In this document: in pieces, positions 11,421-23,632 of the stretch
Layout: every line of letters starts with the position of its first letter
Numbering within the stretch: position 1 is the first letter of the stretch
From: Costus lasius
Lineage: Eukaryota > Streptophyta > Magnoliopsida > Zingiberales > Costaceae
Assembly (NCBI GenBank): GCA_027563935.2
Contig: CM050447.1
Location: forward strand, 85,359,461 to 85,423,460
Length of the DNA: 64,000 bases
Direction: 5' to 3'
Notes under the pieces: generated by a model
What the model saw: only the letters and a program-made list of their open reading frames with translations
The model's database searches: none
What the model was told of the DNA's origin: nothing
Position numbers and translations under genes: made by a program

Positions 11421-14400
11421 TCTTAGGATATGCCCTTAAGGCTAATGTTTGAGGCCTTGGGCTATTTTCAGTATCATGTATAAATAATATATATGTTTTT
11501 GAAGGCATTCGTTGTTATTCAGATTGTTACATAATCTGCTGCTATATGTATACTTCTGAGTAATGTCTCAATGATGTTCAGTTTAGCTGACATTCAGTAT
11601 TGTCCTTAGTCGAGATATCTTGGTGAACGTGAGACAGCCTTGGTATGATTGAGACTAATATGTGTTCTAATCTTATAGGATGCTTCGAGCATGGAATAAG
11701 ATTTAGACACATAGGTGCATTGGATGTACTGGACTGACCCTTCTCAGGATATTCAATTGTTTGTCACAATGTGAATAATCCTTGTATGCAAGCAAGTGGC
11801 ATATTCCCTCTGACTTGAGATCACTTGTGTTTCTAAGTGATGATTGGCATTATCTTGAGGTAGTTCTATATCATTTGAAAGATAATGATTAAGGATTATC
11901 TTGGATAGTGGGCATGAGTCATGTTAGGGTACTTGTGATAGATATAGGATTGCCTCTCCTGGTTGGAGTGTGATGTTCTAAGGGGGCCCTATGGATGAAA
12001 TAGTTGAGAATGTGTATGGCCATACCCAGACGACTATGTTCATCTGATCTAACCATTTTCATCATGTTGGAATCATAGGCTTGACACGCTTGTCCGACGA
12101 GAACATCCAGTGGCAAAGGGAAACATGTATGCCAAGTGAATGAGGTTCACACTTGTGCTGTGGTTTGGGAGTAGTCTTGGAAGACTCTTTCCTTCATATT
12201 GGAAGATAGTGATGTGTTGCTAGATACCTCTCTCTAGTCGTGATAACGTAAGTTATCGTTACCGACATTGAAGGAAACCCTTAGGGTCGCACAATTTGAT
12301 GATATGGCTTACTTATGTCAGATCGTGTGGACTGGAATTATTCTAGTTCAATTTAAAGGAATTTAAGCTCTGATTAAAAGTGAGATCTAGTCTAATCATG
12401 TTTGATTGATTAGGACATGTGATCGGTAAGCTTTGATCGGAGGATTGATGCTTGATCGTAAAGATCAGGGGTTCAATGTGATGTGTGGTTAGATCTTGAG
12501 CCATTTGGTTCAAAGAAGATTATAACCAGGGCTGGTTTGATTTGGCGCTTGAACCAAATTGAGATTGAACCGGTTCACTTGTGAACGGATGGTTCAATTC
12601 AAAGAGGAGTTTTCGATCATTTAAAGGGGAGTTACATATTCGGTTCTTACCATATGTGATGGCCGAATTTTCCCTTTTGGGGGATCCACGGTTTCTCGCT
12701 TCCTCCTCTCTCTCGCTTTTCTCCTCTCTTCGCTCTCTCGTGTGGATCATCTTCACGCAAGGAAGAGAAGTTCGACCAGCCAAGGGGACACACATCATCC
12801 TGAAGAAACCCCTTTCGTGAGGGGGGCGAAAACCCTAAGCATGGCGCAAATAAAATTTTGCAAGCGGAAGCAAGGGTTTGATGATCTTTTGCATGCCATA
12901 TGATCAACTATCATAGATTGAATAGATCAAGAGTAGATCATACCAATGCCATCGGTTTGGATGGTGCCTTGGAAGCAAAGACGCAAGTGCTCCTTCTCCA
13001 AAGGTGACGCACACAACAAATGAAGATGGCTTGCTCCTTTGAATCCTTTATGCTAGCAAAGTGCTTCAATGGGACCTTGTCGCGTGAAGGAGAGGATAGA
13101 GATCGCTTTGCTCGGCCGAAAATGCCTCCTCTTGTCGTCAACACACTCTCCTCTCCACGAGATTGCAAGCGGTCATCATCCAAGAGAAGCGTTGAGGCGT
13201 TTTTACAAAGTCGCCTTGATGACTTTCCAAAAATGGAATGACATCAAGTAATGCTTTGAAAAACCGACCAAAACGCTTAACCATTGAACCAAGCGTTCAC
13301 TCACATGTGAACCGGTTCAAGCTCAATCGATCCAATTGACTTTGGTCCAAAAAACCAAATCAAATCAGCCCAAGCCATGGTCTAGACCTCATTGAACCAA
13401 TAGGTTCCAGATCTAACCGTTCATCTCCTGATGCTCCTGATCTTACCGATCTAGCATCATCTCTCTCGATCGAAGCTTACCGATCTCAAGCCCTAATCAA
13501 TCAAACATGATCAGACCAGATCTCACTTACAATCAGAGATTAAATCCCTTTAAACTGAACCCAAACAATTCAGTCCACACGATCTGACTCAAGTAAGCCA
13601 TATCATCAAATTGTGCGACCCTGAGGGTTTCCTTTAAATGTCGGTAACGATAACTTACGTTATCACGATCAGTGAGGGGTATCTAGCAACACATCACTGT
13701 CTCCCGATATAAAGGAAAGAGTCTTCCAAGACTACACCCAAACCACAGCACAAGTGTGAATCCACTTCACAAGGCATGCATGTTTCCTTTGCCACTGGAT
13801 GTTCTTATTGGACAAGCGTGTCAAGCCTGTAGCTCCAATATTATGAGCATGATTAGATCAGATGCACATAGTCATCTGGGTATGGCCATACACTTTCTCA
13901 ATCATCTCATTCAGGGGGCCCCTGTCGAACATCGCACTCCTTCAACAAGGAGACGGCAATCCTCTATCTATCACTTGTGCCCTAACCTGAGTCATGATCA
14001 TTATCCAAGATAGTCTATAACCATTATGTTTCAAATGATATTGAACTACCTCAAAACAATGACAATCATCATTTAGAAACACAAATGATCTCAAGTCAAA
14101 GGACATGTGCCACTTGTTGCAAACAAGGATTATTCACATTGTGACAAGCAATTGAATATCCTAGTAGGGTCTGTCCAGTACATCCAATGTACCCATGAGT
14201 CTACATCTTATTCCATGCTCGAAGCGTCCTATAAGATTAGAACACATATTAGTCTCAATCATATCAAGGCTGTCTCATGTTCACCAAGATATCTCGACTA
14301 AGGACTTTACAGCATGTCAGCCCAGCTGTACAGCTTTGAGACATTATTCAGAAGTACATTTATTGCAGCAGATAATGTAACACACTGAATAACAACCATG

Positions 14401-14766
14401 CCTTTATAAACATAATAGTTTATTCATGATACTGTTACAATCCCAAGGCCTCAAACATTAGCCTTAAGGGCATACCCCAACACATCCTTTCCAAGAGACG
14501 ATCAAGACTCCTTGGTGTCATTGCTAGCACAAGGAAGACAAGGAAGAAAGTCTTTCTCATCTTGTGTGTGACATCTTTGGAGAAGAGGCACTCGCCCCTT
14601 TCATCTTCCAAGTCGCCTCTCACATCATGGCACAGGTAATACTCTAACTTGTTCTATACAAGTTATACAAGGTTGATCATGTGCTCATGTCATCCGATTC
14701 TATGGATTCCTAGTTTTTTGCTACAAGTTTTTCATTGAAGTCACTTGTGACCTAGGTATCCTTTTA
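11421..14766 (+). repeat. Copia-B 5' LTR, interrupted by a solo LTR
   Basis: The two parts are 11421-12800 and 14488-14766, 1659 bp after removal of the insert. It begins TCTTAGGATATGCCC, where its relatives have TGTTGGGGTATGCCC, so the terminal TG has decayed to TC. It ends CCTTTTA just before the primer site. A TATA-like TGTATAAATA lies about 55 bp from the start. Near its end ATGGCACAG is followed by GTAATA at 14636, a candidate splice donor. The 405 bp shared with the 3' remnant differ at about 4 sites. Confidence 0.8.
12801..14482 (-). mobile_element. solo copia LTR, inverted, TSD CATCC
   Basis: This 1682-bp block is the reverse complement of the Copia-A/B LTR type, ending GGCATACCCCAACA on the plus strand. 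CATCC stands on both sides (12796-12800 and 14483-14487). With a perfect target duplication and no internal region it is a solo LTR left by recombination between two LTRs. ATGGCATTG followed by GTATGATC is present on the minus strand at 12952-12937. Confidence 0.9.
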
Positions 14767-14767
14767 G

Positions 14768-14779
14768 TGGTATCAGAGC
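14768..14779 (+). other. Copia-B primer binding site
   Basis: TGGTATCAGAGC is complementary to the 3' end of plant initiator methionine tRNA and stands one base after the LTR. Confidence 0.9.
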
Positions 14780-15504
14780 AGGTTTTTTGACTTGATGCAT
14801 ATGGTTGCCTTCTTGTGATCCATGCGTAGATCTTGTTTATGTTCACATGCGACTACTTGATGCACAGTTTTCATACATAGCTTGCGCATGTGATGTTAGT
14901 CATACATAGTTTGCGCATATATCATAGTTGTTTTTCAAACAAAAATTATCTTCATGCGCGACTCCACTAGATCTATCTGTGCACCTACTTCAAACACTTA
15001 GACGGGTTAACGGTTTTGAAGTCATTAGTCAAGTATGGACCCAACAGCCTAATCAGACTATCTGACAGCCTGGATGGGCGGCTGGATAGCACCTGTGCGC
15101 AAGCTGTACAGGTGGCTATAAGCCGACTGCAGAAGGGCGTGTAGCGATGTCTGTTTGAGGCGCCTAGTGAACGATCATGATTATGGCCCGGGGTCACACC
15201 CGCTTGCCGGAAATCATGTGGGACGTTCAGCTCTTAAGGCATGCATAGTCGACCATTGGGTCGACGCAAGTCAGTTATGACTGGGTGCATGCAAGGGCAG
15301 TGGGTCTGACTTGGTCTGACGAGTGGATATCTGTTAATGGACTGTTGTAAGGTAGTGGGGCACATAAGGAAATAAAATTGATGCCATGGGTTTTTCTAAA
15401 ATTTTATTTCTGTTTGGATCACATGTAGTACATGTTTAACATGTTGCATTGAGTAAATTGAGTATTTATTTAATCTTATGTGGGTTGCCCTATTTTGTAT
15501 GCTG
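14780..15504 (+). other. Copia-B leader, first part
   Basis: This is non-coding sequence colinear with the Copia-A leader (30358-30948 and onward), including the GACAGCCT-GATGGG stretch and CCCGGGGTCACACCCGCTTG. It is cut at 15504 by Gypsy-1 and resumes at 27043 with TGCTGGGGCCTGCG. No supported gene is present. Confidence 0.75.
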
Positions 15505-16540
15505 TGTAACATCCCTCAGAATCACACCCCACACGCATACAAGTAAAATACGGGGTTTCAAAAATTTTTTTTTACTCTTCCATTAAAACACAAGAAGAAA
15601 GCGGCATCGAAGGATATTACTACGGAACTGAAAACCGCACAGAACTGAATAGGATCGATTTACTAGGAAATAGAAATCCGGAAATCCAGAAAAAAATCCG
15701 GCAGCAAGTATTCTAAACTACTGCTGCACAGACACACATATCTTGTAACAACAACAAACGTCCACACTACACATATGTGGAATTTCAGAAATATACAGAA
15801 CTGATTATTCAGATACTAAAATAAACAACACAAATTCGGTTACACATCTCAAATCGGACATTTCAAAATAAGAACCAATTCAATAAAAGAATCCAAGACT
15901 TGTATCCAATAATTTAAACGAAACAACTATAATATAATATCCTGAAAACAGGCATAAGCCCTCAGGAGATAAAACATGTCATATAGGTCATAATAAATTA
16001 GGCACGCAGGCCTGATAAATCTTTAGAAGACTATTCTTAGAAATGACATCAAACATTAGCGTCATATTAGCTGTAGCAATTACTGTCTTGATGTCTCACC
16101 TGAAAACATTTAAACAACGGAGGTGAGCTAAAAAGCTCAGTGAGTAAAAGACACTAAAAGTCATCCATAGTACACATCAAAAATATCATACTTAAGTTGA
16201 AATTCTTTTTATTTAACAGATAAGATAAATCAACTTAACATGCATGCTCATATCAGAAACAAACACAATCAAATACAGATACTTGTAACAATAGGCATCA
16301 AACAGGTAGGATATGAATATACCAACCCATACCAACTAACCACACCGCCTAATACATCTAAATACAGATCGAAACAGAACTACAGAAATCAGAACTGACA
16401 GACAGAAAATCAGAATTTTCAGAGTCCAAACGGATAGTCTACATCGGAAACAGAAAGGCCACAGAAGGCCTGATGACCACAGAAGGTCTGACCCCACCTC
16501 TGCCGAGGACGAGACAATGCATGCATATCAGAAACAGAAT

Positions 16541-16916
16541 GGTAAAGGAGATATCAGTGGGTGGCCCCCGTCTTGTCAGGACGTGGCACTCTGGTCTCCA
16601 ATACCCAGAACAGAATGGTAGAGGAGGTATCAGTGGGTGGCCCCCGTCTTGTTAGGACGTGGCACTCTGGCCTCCAAAACCCAGAACTGAATGGTAGAGG
16701 AGGTATCAGTGGGTGGCCCCCGTCTTGTTAGGACGTGGCACTCTGGCCTCCAAAACCCAGAACTGAATGGTAGAGGAGGTATCAGTGGGTGGCCCCCGTC
16801 TTGTTAGGACGTGGCACTCTGGCCTCCAAAACCCAGAACTGAATGGTAGAGGAGGTATCAGTGGGTGGCCCCCGTCTTGTTAGGACGTGGCACTCTGGCC
16901 TCCAATACCCAGAACA
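16541..16916 (-). repeat. 76-bp tandem array in the Gypsy-1 LTR, five units
   Basis: Units begin GAATGGTAGAGGAGGTATCA and end near GGCCTCCAAAACCCAGAACT. Starts at about 16547, 16613, 16689, 16765 and 16841 give one 66-bp and three 76-bp spacings. The other LTR carries the same array at about 24669-25044 with the same copy number. Its place inside the LTR suggests a regulatory or spacing role, which is inference. Confidence 0.85.
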
Positions 16917-18755
16917 GAAATAGTGTCTCAAGGGTCGTAGTAGACTATCAGCACCATTACAGCGCCACAGAAGGAGGGTAAGGACACGGAAGAGTGCTAC
17001 ACTAGGGCATAATTTTACAGAACAGATTATACTGAAACAGAGAAGTAGGATCAACCACTACTTAATTCTTACATTATGCCCAAAGTCTAACAAACCAGAA
17101 AATGACACACCCCAATATCCAGTCCTTAAACACAGAACAGAAATTATATGAGTGAATTCCTTACAACTAACCTTAATTCATGTCAAACCATTCTATGTTC
17201 TCACAAATGTTTTAACACATTCAAGGTTTTCAGAAACTTCACAACATATAAACAGAATAGGAAATATCCACATAACAAACAATTAAATACAGAACAGAAA
17301 TTATTCATATAACAAACATTTAAATACAGAACAGAAATTATTCATGAAATAATCTCCTCAAAATTCCTAAAACCGTGAGCTATAAAATTACTGTACGGGG
17401 CGCCACTTTCAGAACCTTAACAGAACGTACAAATTTCATGTAATTAATTTCAGTCCCCCACTACAGATAATTTTAATTACACGTTTGTGAAGAAAATTGA
17501 CAAAAGCCCCAAAATTGGCTCGAACTATATTTTCGAAAATTCCTAAGTTCTTAGTTAAATCCCCAATTTTGTTTTCTCTAAAATTTCTCATCAAACAAAT
17601 AAATTTTAGAAGAACTACAGACCACAATTTAAGAGGTTAAACCATACAATGTAAATTTTTCTCACAAAGGAATATTCGTCTAACCAAAACATAGCAGATT
17701 TATATTGTCCGTTTGCAAAATATATTTTTAGTCCAATTTCGAACCAAAGCTAGTCAATATTGTATTCAAAATGAAGCTCTCTGAATCTAGTTTCCAATAA
17801 AACTGGTTTCACAAGATTTCGAATTTTAGACAGGAAGATATAAGGGTTCGAACATAGGAAGGTCAGAATTTCAGATTTCAAGAAAACAGATTCATATATC
17901 AGACTTGCGACATTTATTTCAGATCCAATAACTAATCGAAAATAGGCGTTATGGGAGTCAAAACAAAGATCTTCGAGCCTACGGTCTAATAAAACTGATT
18001 TGACAAGATTTCGAGCTATACCTAGGGAGATATGATGGTTCGAACACATAAAGGTCGAAATCCAGAATTTCAGAAAACTGATTTTGTACAGCTGGATTGC
18101 AATACAGATTGAAATACGAATACCGCTCGGATATGGTCGATATCATATTCAAATTAAAGCCAAACATATCTAGTTTCATACAAAATTTATCTCGTGCGAT
18201 TTGGATCTATAGGCCATGAGATATTGGGGTTATAGTACACAAAGGTCAGATTAGAGAATGCAGACTTTCAGCAAAACAGGATTTTAAAACCTTATAATTA
18301 TTTGAATTCAACCCCATACGGATAATCATGGAAAATAACGAATTTTAATTCGGATTAGACTCCTTAGGATCGAATTACTCACCAGAAAAATCGCCCACAG
18401 AGAAAACGCCAAAACAGGGGATCAGGGGTCTCCAGAAAGTTCGTCCACCACCAGTCTGCCACCACCAGCGTCAGAAATTTTGCAGGAGCGCCAAGCACAG
18501 TGAGGGGCGACAACACAGGCGGCTAGGGCAAGAAACAAACCAAAAATCGTTAGGGAGAGGAGCTCTCACGAATTTTCCCCCTTTTTTTTTTTATTTTTTT
18601 TTCCACCCCAAACGGATCCAAGATCCAATAACCCAATTAACTTAAGTGGAAATCGGCTTTAATGGGCTTACCTGGGCTTAACCACCATGCGCCACTCCAA
18701 TAACACAGAAATATGCGCCACCATGGTGGAAGAATTCCAGGAGCAAATAGTCAAG

Positions 18756-18778
18756 GTTGAGGGTTCGAAGCCCCAACA
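18756..18778 (+). other. tRNA-like T-arm / B-box in the Gypsy-1 LTR
   Basis: GTTGAGGGTTCGAAGCCCCAAC contains GGTTCGAAGCC, matching the RNA polymerase III B-box, between short complementary arms. It recurs in the other LTR near 26884-26906. No matching A-box or complete cloverleaf is visible, so this is tRNA-like and not a tRNA gene. Confidence 0.35.
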
Positions 18779-18909
18779 AAAATAATTATTTTTGCCCTGT
18801 AGGGAAAAGTCCTACAATTAGGCAAAAATCCCAAAATTTTAACCGAATAAAAATACAGAAACTGAATTTCTAACCTTAAATCATAATTCAGAAAATCAAG
18901 GGCGTTACA

Positions 18910-18921
18910 TCCTCCCCCCCT
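18910..18921 (-). other. Gypsy-1 polypurine tract
   Basis: TCCTCCCCCCCT on the plus strand reads AGGGGGGGAGGA on the element strand, directly beside the 3' LTR. This is the usual place for the plus-strand primer. Confidence 0.9.
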
Positions 18922-18938
18922 TATAGAGCTTTAGTCCT

Positions 18939-21900
18939 CTAAAGCTGACCAAGCCCGTCACTGAACAGGTGAGGATGCTCCTTTCTCATCTCTGCTTCAA
19001 CCTCCCAAGAGGCTTCTTCAACAGACTGATTTCCCCAGATGACTTTCACAAGTGGTATAACCTTATTCCTCAGCACTTTCTCTTTTCTATCTTCAATTCT
19101 GAGAGGTTTCACCACAAAAGTCATGTTCTCTTCAAGCTGGAGAGGTTCCAACTCCAGAACATGAGAAGGATCAGAACAATATTTTCTGAGTGCAGAAACA
19201 TGGAACACATTATGGAGGTGTTCCAGTGATGGGGGCAGAGCAAGTCGATATGCCACAGGTCCAATCCTCTCAATGATATCAAAGGGACCAATGTACCTGG
19301 GACTCAATTTTCCTCTCTTCCCAAATCTCATCACCCCTTTCATAGGCGAGACCTTTAGGAAAACATGCTCTCCCACCAAAAACTCAAGAGGACGCCGCCT
19401 CACATCAGCATAACTCTTCTGTCTATCCTGAGCAATCTTCATCTTTTTCTGAATTTCTCTGATCTTCTCAGTGGCTTCCTGAACAGCATCAGACTTTAGC
19501 ACTGTTCTGTCCCCAGTTTCCTCCCAGCATATAGGTGTTCTGCATTTCCTCCCATATAGGGCCTCATACGGAGCCATCTGTATGCTAGAGTGGAAGCTAT
19601 TGTTGTAGGTGAACTCTATCAGTGATAAGTCCATATCCCACTCAACAGACCAGTCAATCACATAAGATCTCAGAAGATCCTCAAGTGTCTGAATAGTTCT
19701 CTCTGTCTGACCATCAGATTGAGGATGATATGCAGTGCTGAAACTCAGATTAGTTCCCAAATCTTCCTGTAATTTCTTCCAAAACCTGGATAGAAATCGA
19801 GGATCACGATCAGAGACAATGTCCAAAGGAACTCCATGTAATCTGACTATCTCATCGATGTACAGTTTTGCTAACCGATCCAAACTGTAAGTCATTTTGA
19901 TCGGTAAGAAGTGAGCTGACTTCGTGAGTCTGTCCACAATCACCCATACGGCATCATGATTCCTTCTGGTATTGGGCAGTCCACACACAAAGTCCATACT
20001 GATATGCTCCCACTTCCACTGAGGAATAGGGAGAGACTGCATCAAACCGCCCGGCCTCTGATGCTCAGCCTTCACGGTTTGGCAAGTCAAACATCTGGAC
20101 ACAAACAAATGCACATCCTTCTTCATACCATGCCACCAGAAAGTCTTTTTCAGATCCTGATACATCTTGGTACTACCAGGATGAACGGTATACTTAGTGC
20201 AATGACTTTCCTTAAGAATTTCATTTCTCAACTCAGGGTCCTCAGGGACACAGACCCTTCCACGAAATCTGAGGAGACCATCATCCGACATACTGAAATT
20301 CTCATCCCAGCCTTGCTCAGACCTCTCTTTCCACCGTAGAATATCCTGATCTGACTGCTGCCCTGATCTCAGTCTCTGCAGTAAGTCTGACTGAACCCTG
20401 AGAGAAGCTAGAAGACCGCCTCTCTCACCCGGAGTCACACTCAGATGCATGTCACTGAACTCCTGCAATAGTCGCCACTCCTGGACTCGCAGTGCAGCTA
20501 TCTGAGTCACAGGATACCGACTAAGCGCATCAGCCACCACATTGGCTTTACCAGACTGATATTGGATGGTGAAGTCATAATCCTTTATCAATTCAAGCCA
20601 TCGCCTCTGTCTCATATTCAGCTCTTTCTGAGTGAAGATATACTTCAAGCTCTGGTGATCTGTAAACAATTCAAATGTCTGTCCAAACAGATAGTGCCTC
20701 CAGATTTTCAAGGCAAAAACTACAGCTGCCAACTCCAGATCATGAGTGGGGTAGTTTACTTCGTAATCTTTGAGTTGCCTTGAAGCATAAGCGACTACTT
20801 TTCCTTGCTGCATCAGTACAGCACCCAGACCCTTACCAGAGGCATCAGTGTAAACAATGAACTTCTCTCCATCACAGGGAATGATGAGGATAGGAGCACT
20901 GGTCAGTCTCTTTTTCAGTTCCTGAAAACTAGACTCACAATCATCAGACCACTCAAACTTCAAATTCTTTTTAGTTAACTTAGTCAGAGGACCAGCCAAC
21001 TTGGAAAAACCTTCCACAAAACGGCGGTAGTATCCAGCTAAGCCCAGAAAACTTCTGACCTCAGTCGCTGTAGTTGGTCTTCCCCAGTGAAGAATGGCCT
21101 CCACCTTCACTGGATCCACAGACACACCCTGGCTAGAAATAATGTGCCCCAGAAAACCAATCTGATCTAGCCAGAACTCACATTTGCTGGCCTTAGCATA
21201 TAGCCGCTTCAGCCGCAGAATCTCCAGCACCTTGCGCAAATCCTGAGAGTGGTCTTGCGCATTCTTGGAGTAGATCAGAATATCATCAATGAAGACGACC
21301 ACACATTTGTCCAGGAGCTCATGAAATACCCTGTTCATCAGATCCATAAACACCGCAGGAGCATTTGTCAGTCCAAAGGGCATAACAAGAAATTCATAGT
21401 GCCCATACCTGGTCCTGAATGCAGTTTTAGGTACATCCTCCTCCCGAACACTCATCTGATAATAGCCAGACCTCAGGTCAATTTTAGAGAATACAGTAGC
21501 ACCCTGCAACTGATCAAAGAGATCATCAATACGGGGTAATGGGTACTTATTCTTAATAGTCACTTGATTGAGTTGACGGTAATCGATGCACATGCGCAAA
21601 GTACCATCCTTCTTCTTCACAAATAACACAGGTGCTCCCCATGGAGAAACACTAGGCCGAATATACCCCTTCTCTAATAGTTCTTCCAGTTGCTTCTTCA
21701 GCTCTGTCAGTTCTGAAGTTGCCATCCTGTAAGGAGCTTTAGATATCGGTGCTGTGCCTGGCAACAACTCGATACCAAACTCAACTTCTCTGCTGGGTGG
21801 TAACCCAGATAAATCAGAGAAGACGTCAGCAAACTCTCTTACCACAGGAATTTTAGCCAGATCCAAATCAGGCTCAGTCTACACCTTGACATGCGCCAAA

Positions 21901-23489
21901 TACCCCTTGCAGCCCTGGGCTAAAAGCTTCCTAGCCTGCAGATGAGATATCACCAAAGGCTCTTGTTCTGAAATCCGGCCTTGGATAACCAGTTGCTGTC
22001 CATCACTTAGATGCAGAGTAATTAACTTTTCAAAACAATCTAAAGTAGCATGATAGGCAGACAGCCAATCCATGCCCAGAATGATGTCATAGTCTTTCAT
22101 AGAAAGACTAATCAAGTCAATAGGTAAATCATATCCTTCTACCTTAATCAAACAGTCAGGGTATGTTATATCTGTAGATACGGCCTCACCCATAGGTGTA
22201 TGAACAGAAATACAGAAATCAAGTATCCTAGGCAACACAGGCAGACATGATGCAAAACATGCAGACACAAAGGATAAATTGGCACCAGGATCAAAAAGAA
22301 TGCGTGCCAAATAACTAAACACATAAAGTGTACCTTCCACCACGGACTTCGAAGCCGAAGCATCCCTCTCCGCGATGGCATACACGCGAGTCTGCACAGT
22401 AGGCTTCTCACCCTGACCCTGTCCTCTAGCATCCGGCATAGGACAGTCCCTAATCATATGCCCCGCCTTACCACATCTGAAGCAAGCGCCAGTCTTCCTG
22501 TAGCACTCATTATCCTGATGTTTAGTGCTCCCACAGTGGAGACACTTCTTGCCATTCTGAGAAACTGTGCTGGCTGGCTTCTGATAAGGTTGGTATCTGC
22601 CCTTATTGTCTTTCTTCCTCTTGAAATTCTTCTTATCCTTACCACCCAAAGTGGGTGCGTAAGTCACATAAGTAGGGGCGGGTGCAGTGACTGGAATAGT
22701 ATCTGCAGCCATCTCCGCAATGCACCTCTCAGCAGTGCGAGCCCTGTCTACCACTTCAGCATAAGTTTCCAAGTGTAGCATAGCTACCCTTGTCCTGATA
22801 TCTTTCCTCAAACCCCGCTGAAACTTCTTGGCTCTTCTTTCCTCGGTGTTGACTAAGTGAGGAGCATACCCCGACAACCGAGCGAATGTGGCCTCATACT
22901 GATCCACCGTCAGGTCGCCCTGCTCAAGATGAATAAACTCCACCTCGCGCTCCTCAGATAAGCTAGAGGGGAAAAACTTGGCATTGAACTTCATCATGAA
23001 GTACTGCCAATCAACAACTCTGGATTCAGTTGCCGCCAGTCTGACGACTCCCTTCCACCAGTCTTCGGCATCTCCACGCAACATGAAGACAGACAAACAT
23101 AGCTTGTCTGCATCATCACAGCGCAAAACCTGGAAAATCTTTTCCAGTGTCAAAAGCCAATCTTCAGCCGCTCTGGGCCCCGGACTACCATAAAATGCCG
23201 TCGGGTTCAGGTGCTGAAACTCTCGAACCAACCGAGCATATCGTTGATGTGCGCCATCACCCAGAGGAGAACCAGCCGGTTGTGCTTGTGACTGAGACTG
23301 TGTCTGCGACAGCCGCTGCAATAACTGTTGCTGAACCTCCATGTGCTGCGCCTGCTGCTGCTGCATCATCTGAGTTTGCTGCTGAATGAATGCGTTCTGT
23401 TGTTGCATCATAGCAGTCATAGCCTCCATGGTCTGCCTCAGATCAGGCTGTTGATCACCGTTGCTACTGCTAGCTCTTGGTCGCACCAT
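18939..23489 (-). CDS. Gypsy-1 gag-pol polyprotein with one in-frame TAG
   Basis: From the ATG at 23489 (MVRPRASSS) one frame of 1517 codons runs to 18939, broken only by TAG at 21879-21881. The gag part (about 536 codons before the stop) has a glutamine-rich N-terminus, a gag core, two CCHC knuckles ([14 protein letters not shown] and [14 protein letters not shown]) and a protease with [10 protein letters not shown]. After the stop come RT with FIDDILIYS (residues 192-200 of the 975-residue part), RNase H with YTDASGKG (339-346), and integrase with zinc-binding H555, H562, C592 and C595 and the D-D-E core. At the end lies a chromodomain-like [18 protein letters not shown] segment. The related frame in Gypsy-2 has CAG at the stop position, so the stop looks like one C-to-T change. 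Programmed readthrough cannot be excluded. Every catalytic domain looks complete. Confidence 0.9.
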
Positions 23490-23618
23490 TTTTACCTGCA
23501 TCACATAACACAGTAGAATAACAACCAATATTCAATCACAAATCAGATCCTAACTTGGTTTCTAGCAATACACAAACAGAGTTTTCCTTCCCCGGAGTTT
23601 CTAATTGCTAGTAAAATT

Positions 23619-23630
23619 GCTCTGATACCA
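23619..23630 (-). other. Gypsy-1 primer binding site
   Basis: GCTCTGATACCA on the plus strand is TGGTATCAGAGC on the element strand, two bases inside the 5' LTR. It is complementary to initiator methionine tRNA. Confidence 0.95.
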
Positions 23631-23632
23631 TC

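Larger units (their letters stand above)
15505..18909 (-). repeat. Gypsy-1 3' LTR (left copy)
   Basis: On the plus strand it runs from TGTAACATCC to GGCGTTACA. It contains a 76-bp tandem array and a poly-T tract near 18580. The plus-strand 3' region holds a tRNA-like B-box. The nearby frames at 16.5-18.2 kb recur identically in the other LTR and are not supported as genes. Confidence 0.95.

Noticed and set aside
16473..18179. Small frames of 60-99 codons in the Gypsy-1 LTR as possible genes.
   Set aside because: They recur identically in the second LTR, partly represent the 76-bp array and show no domain.
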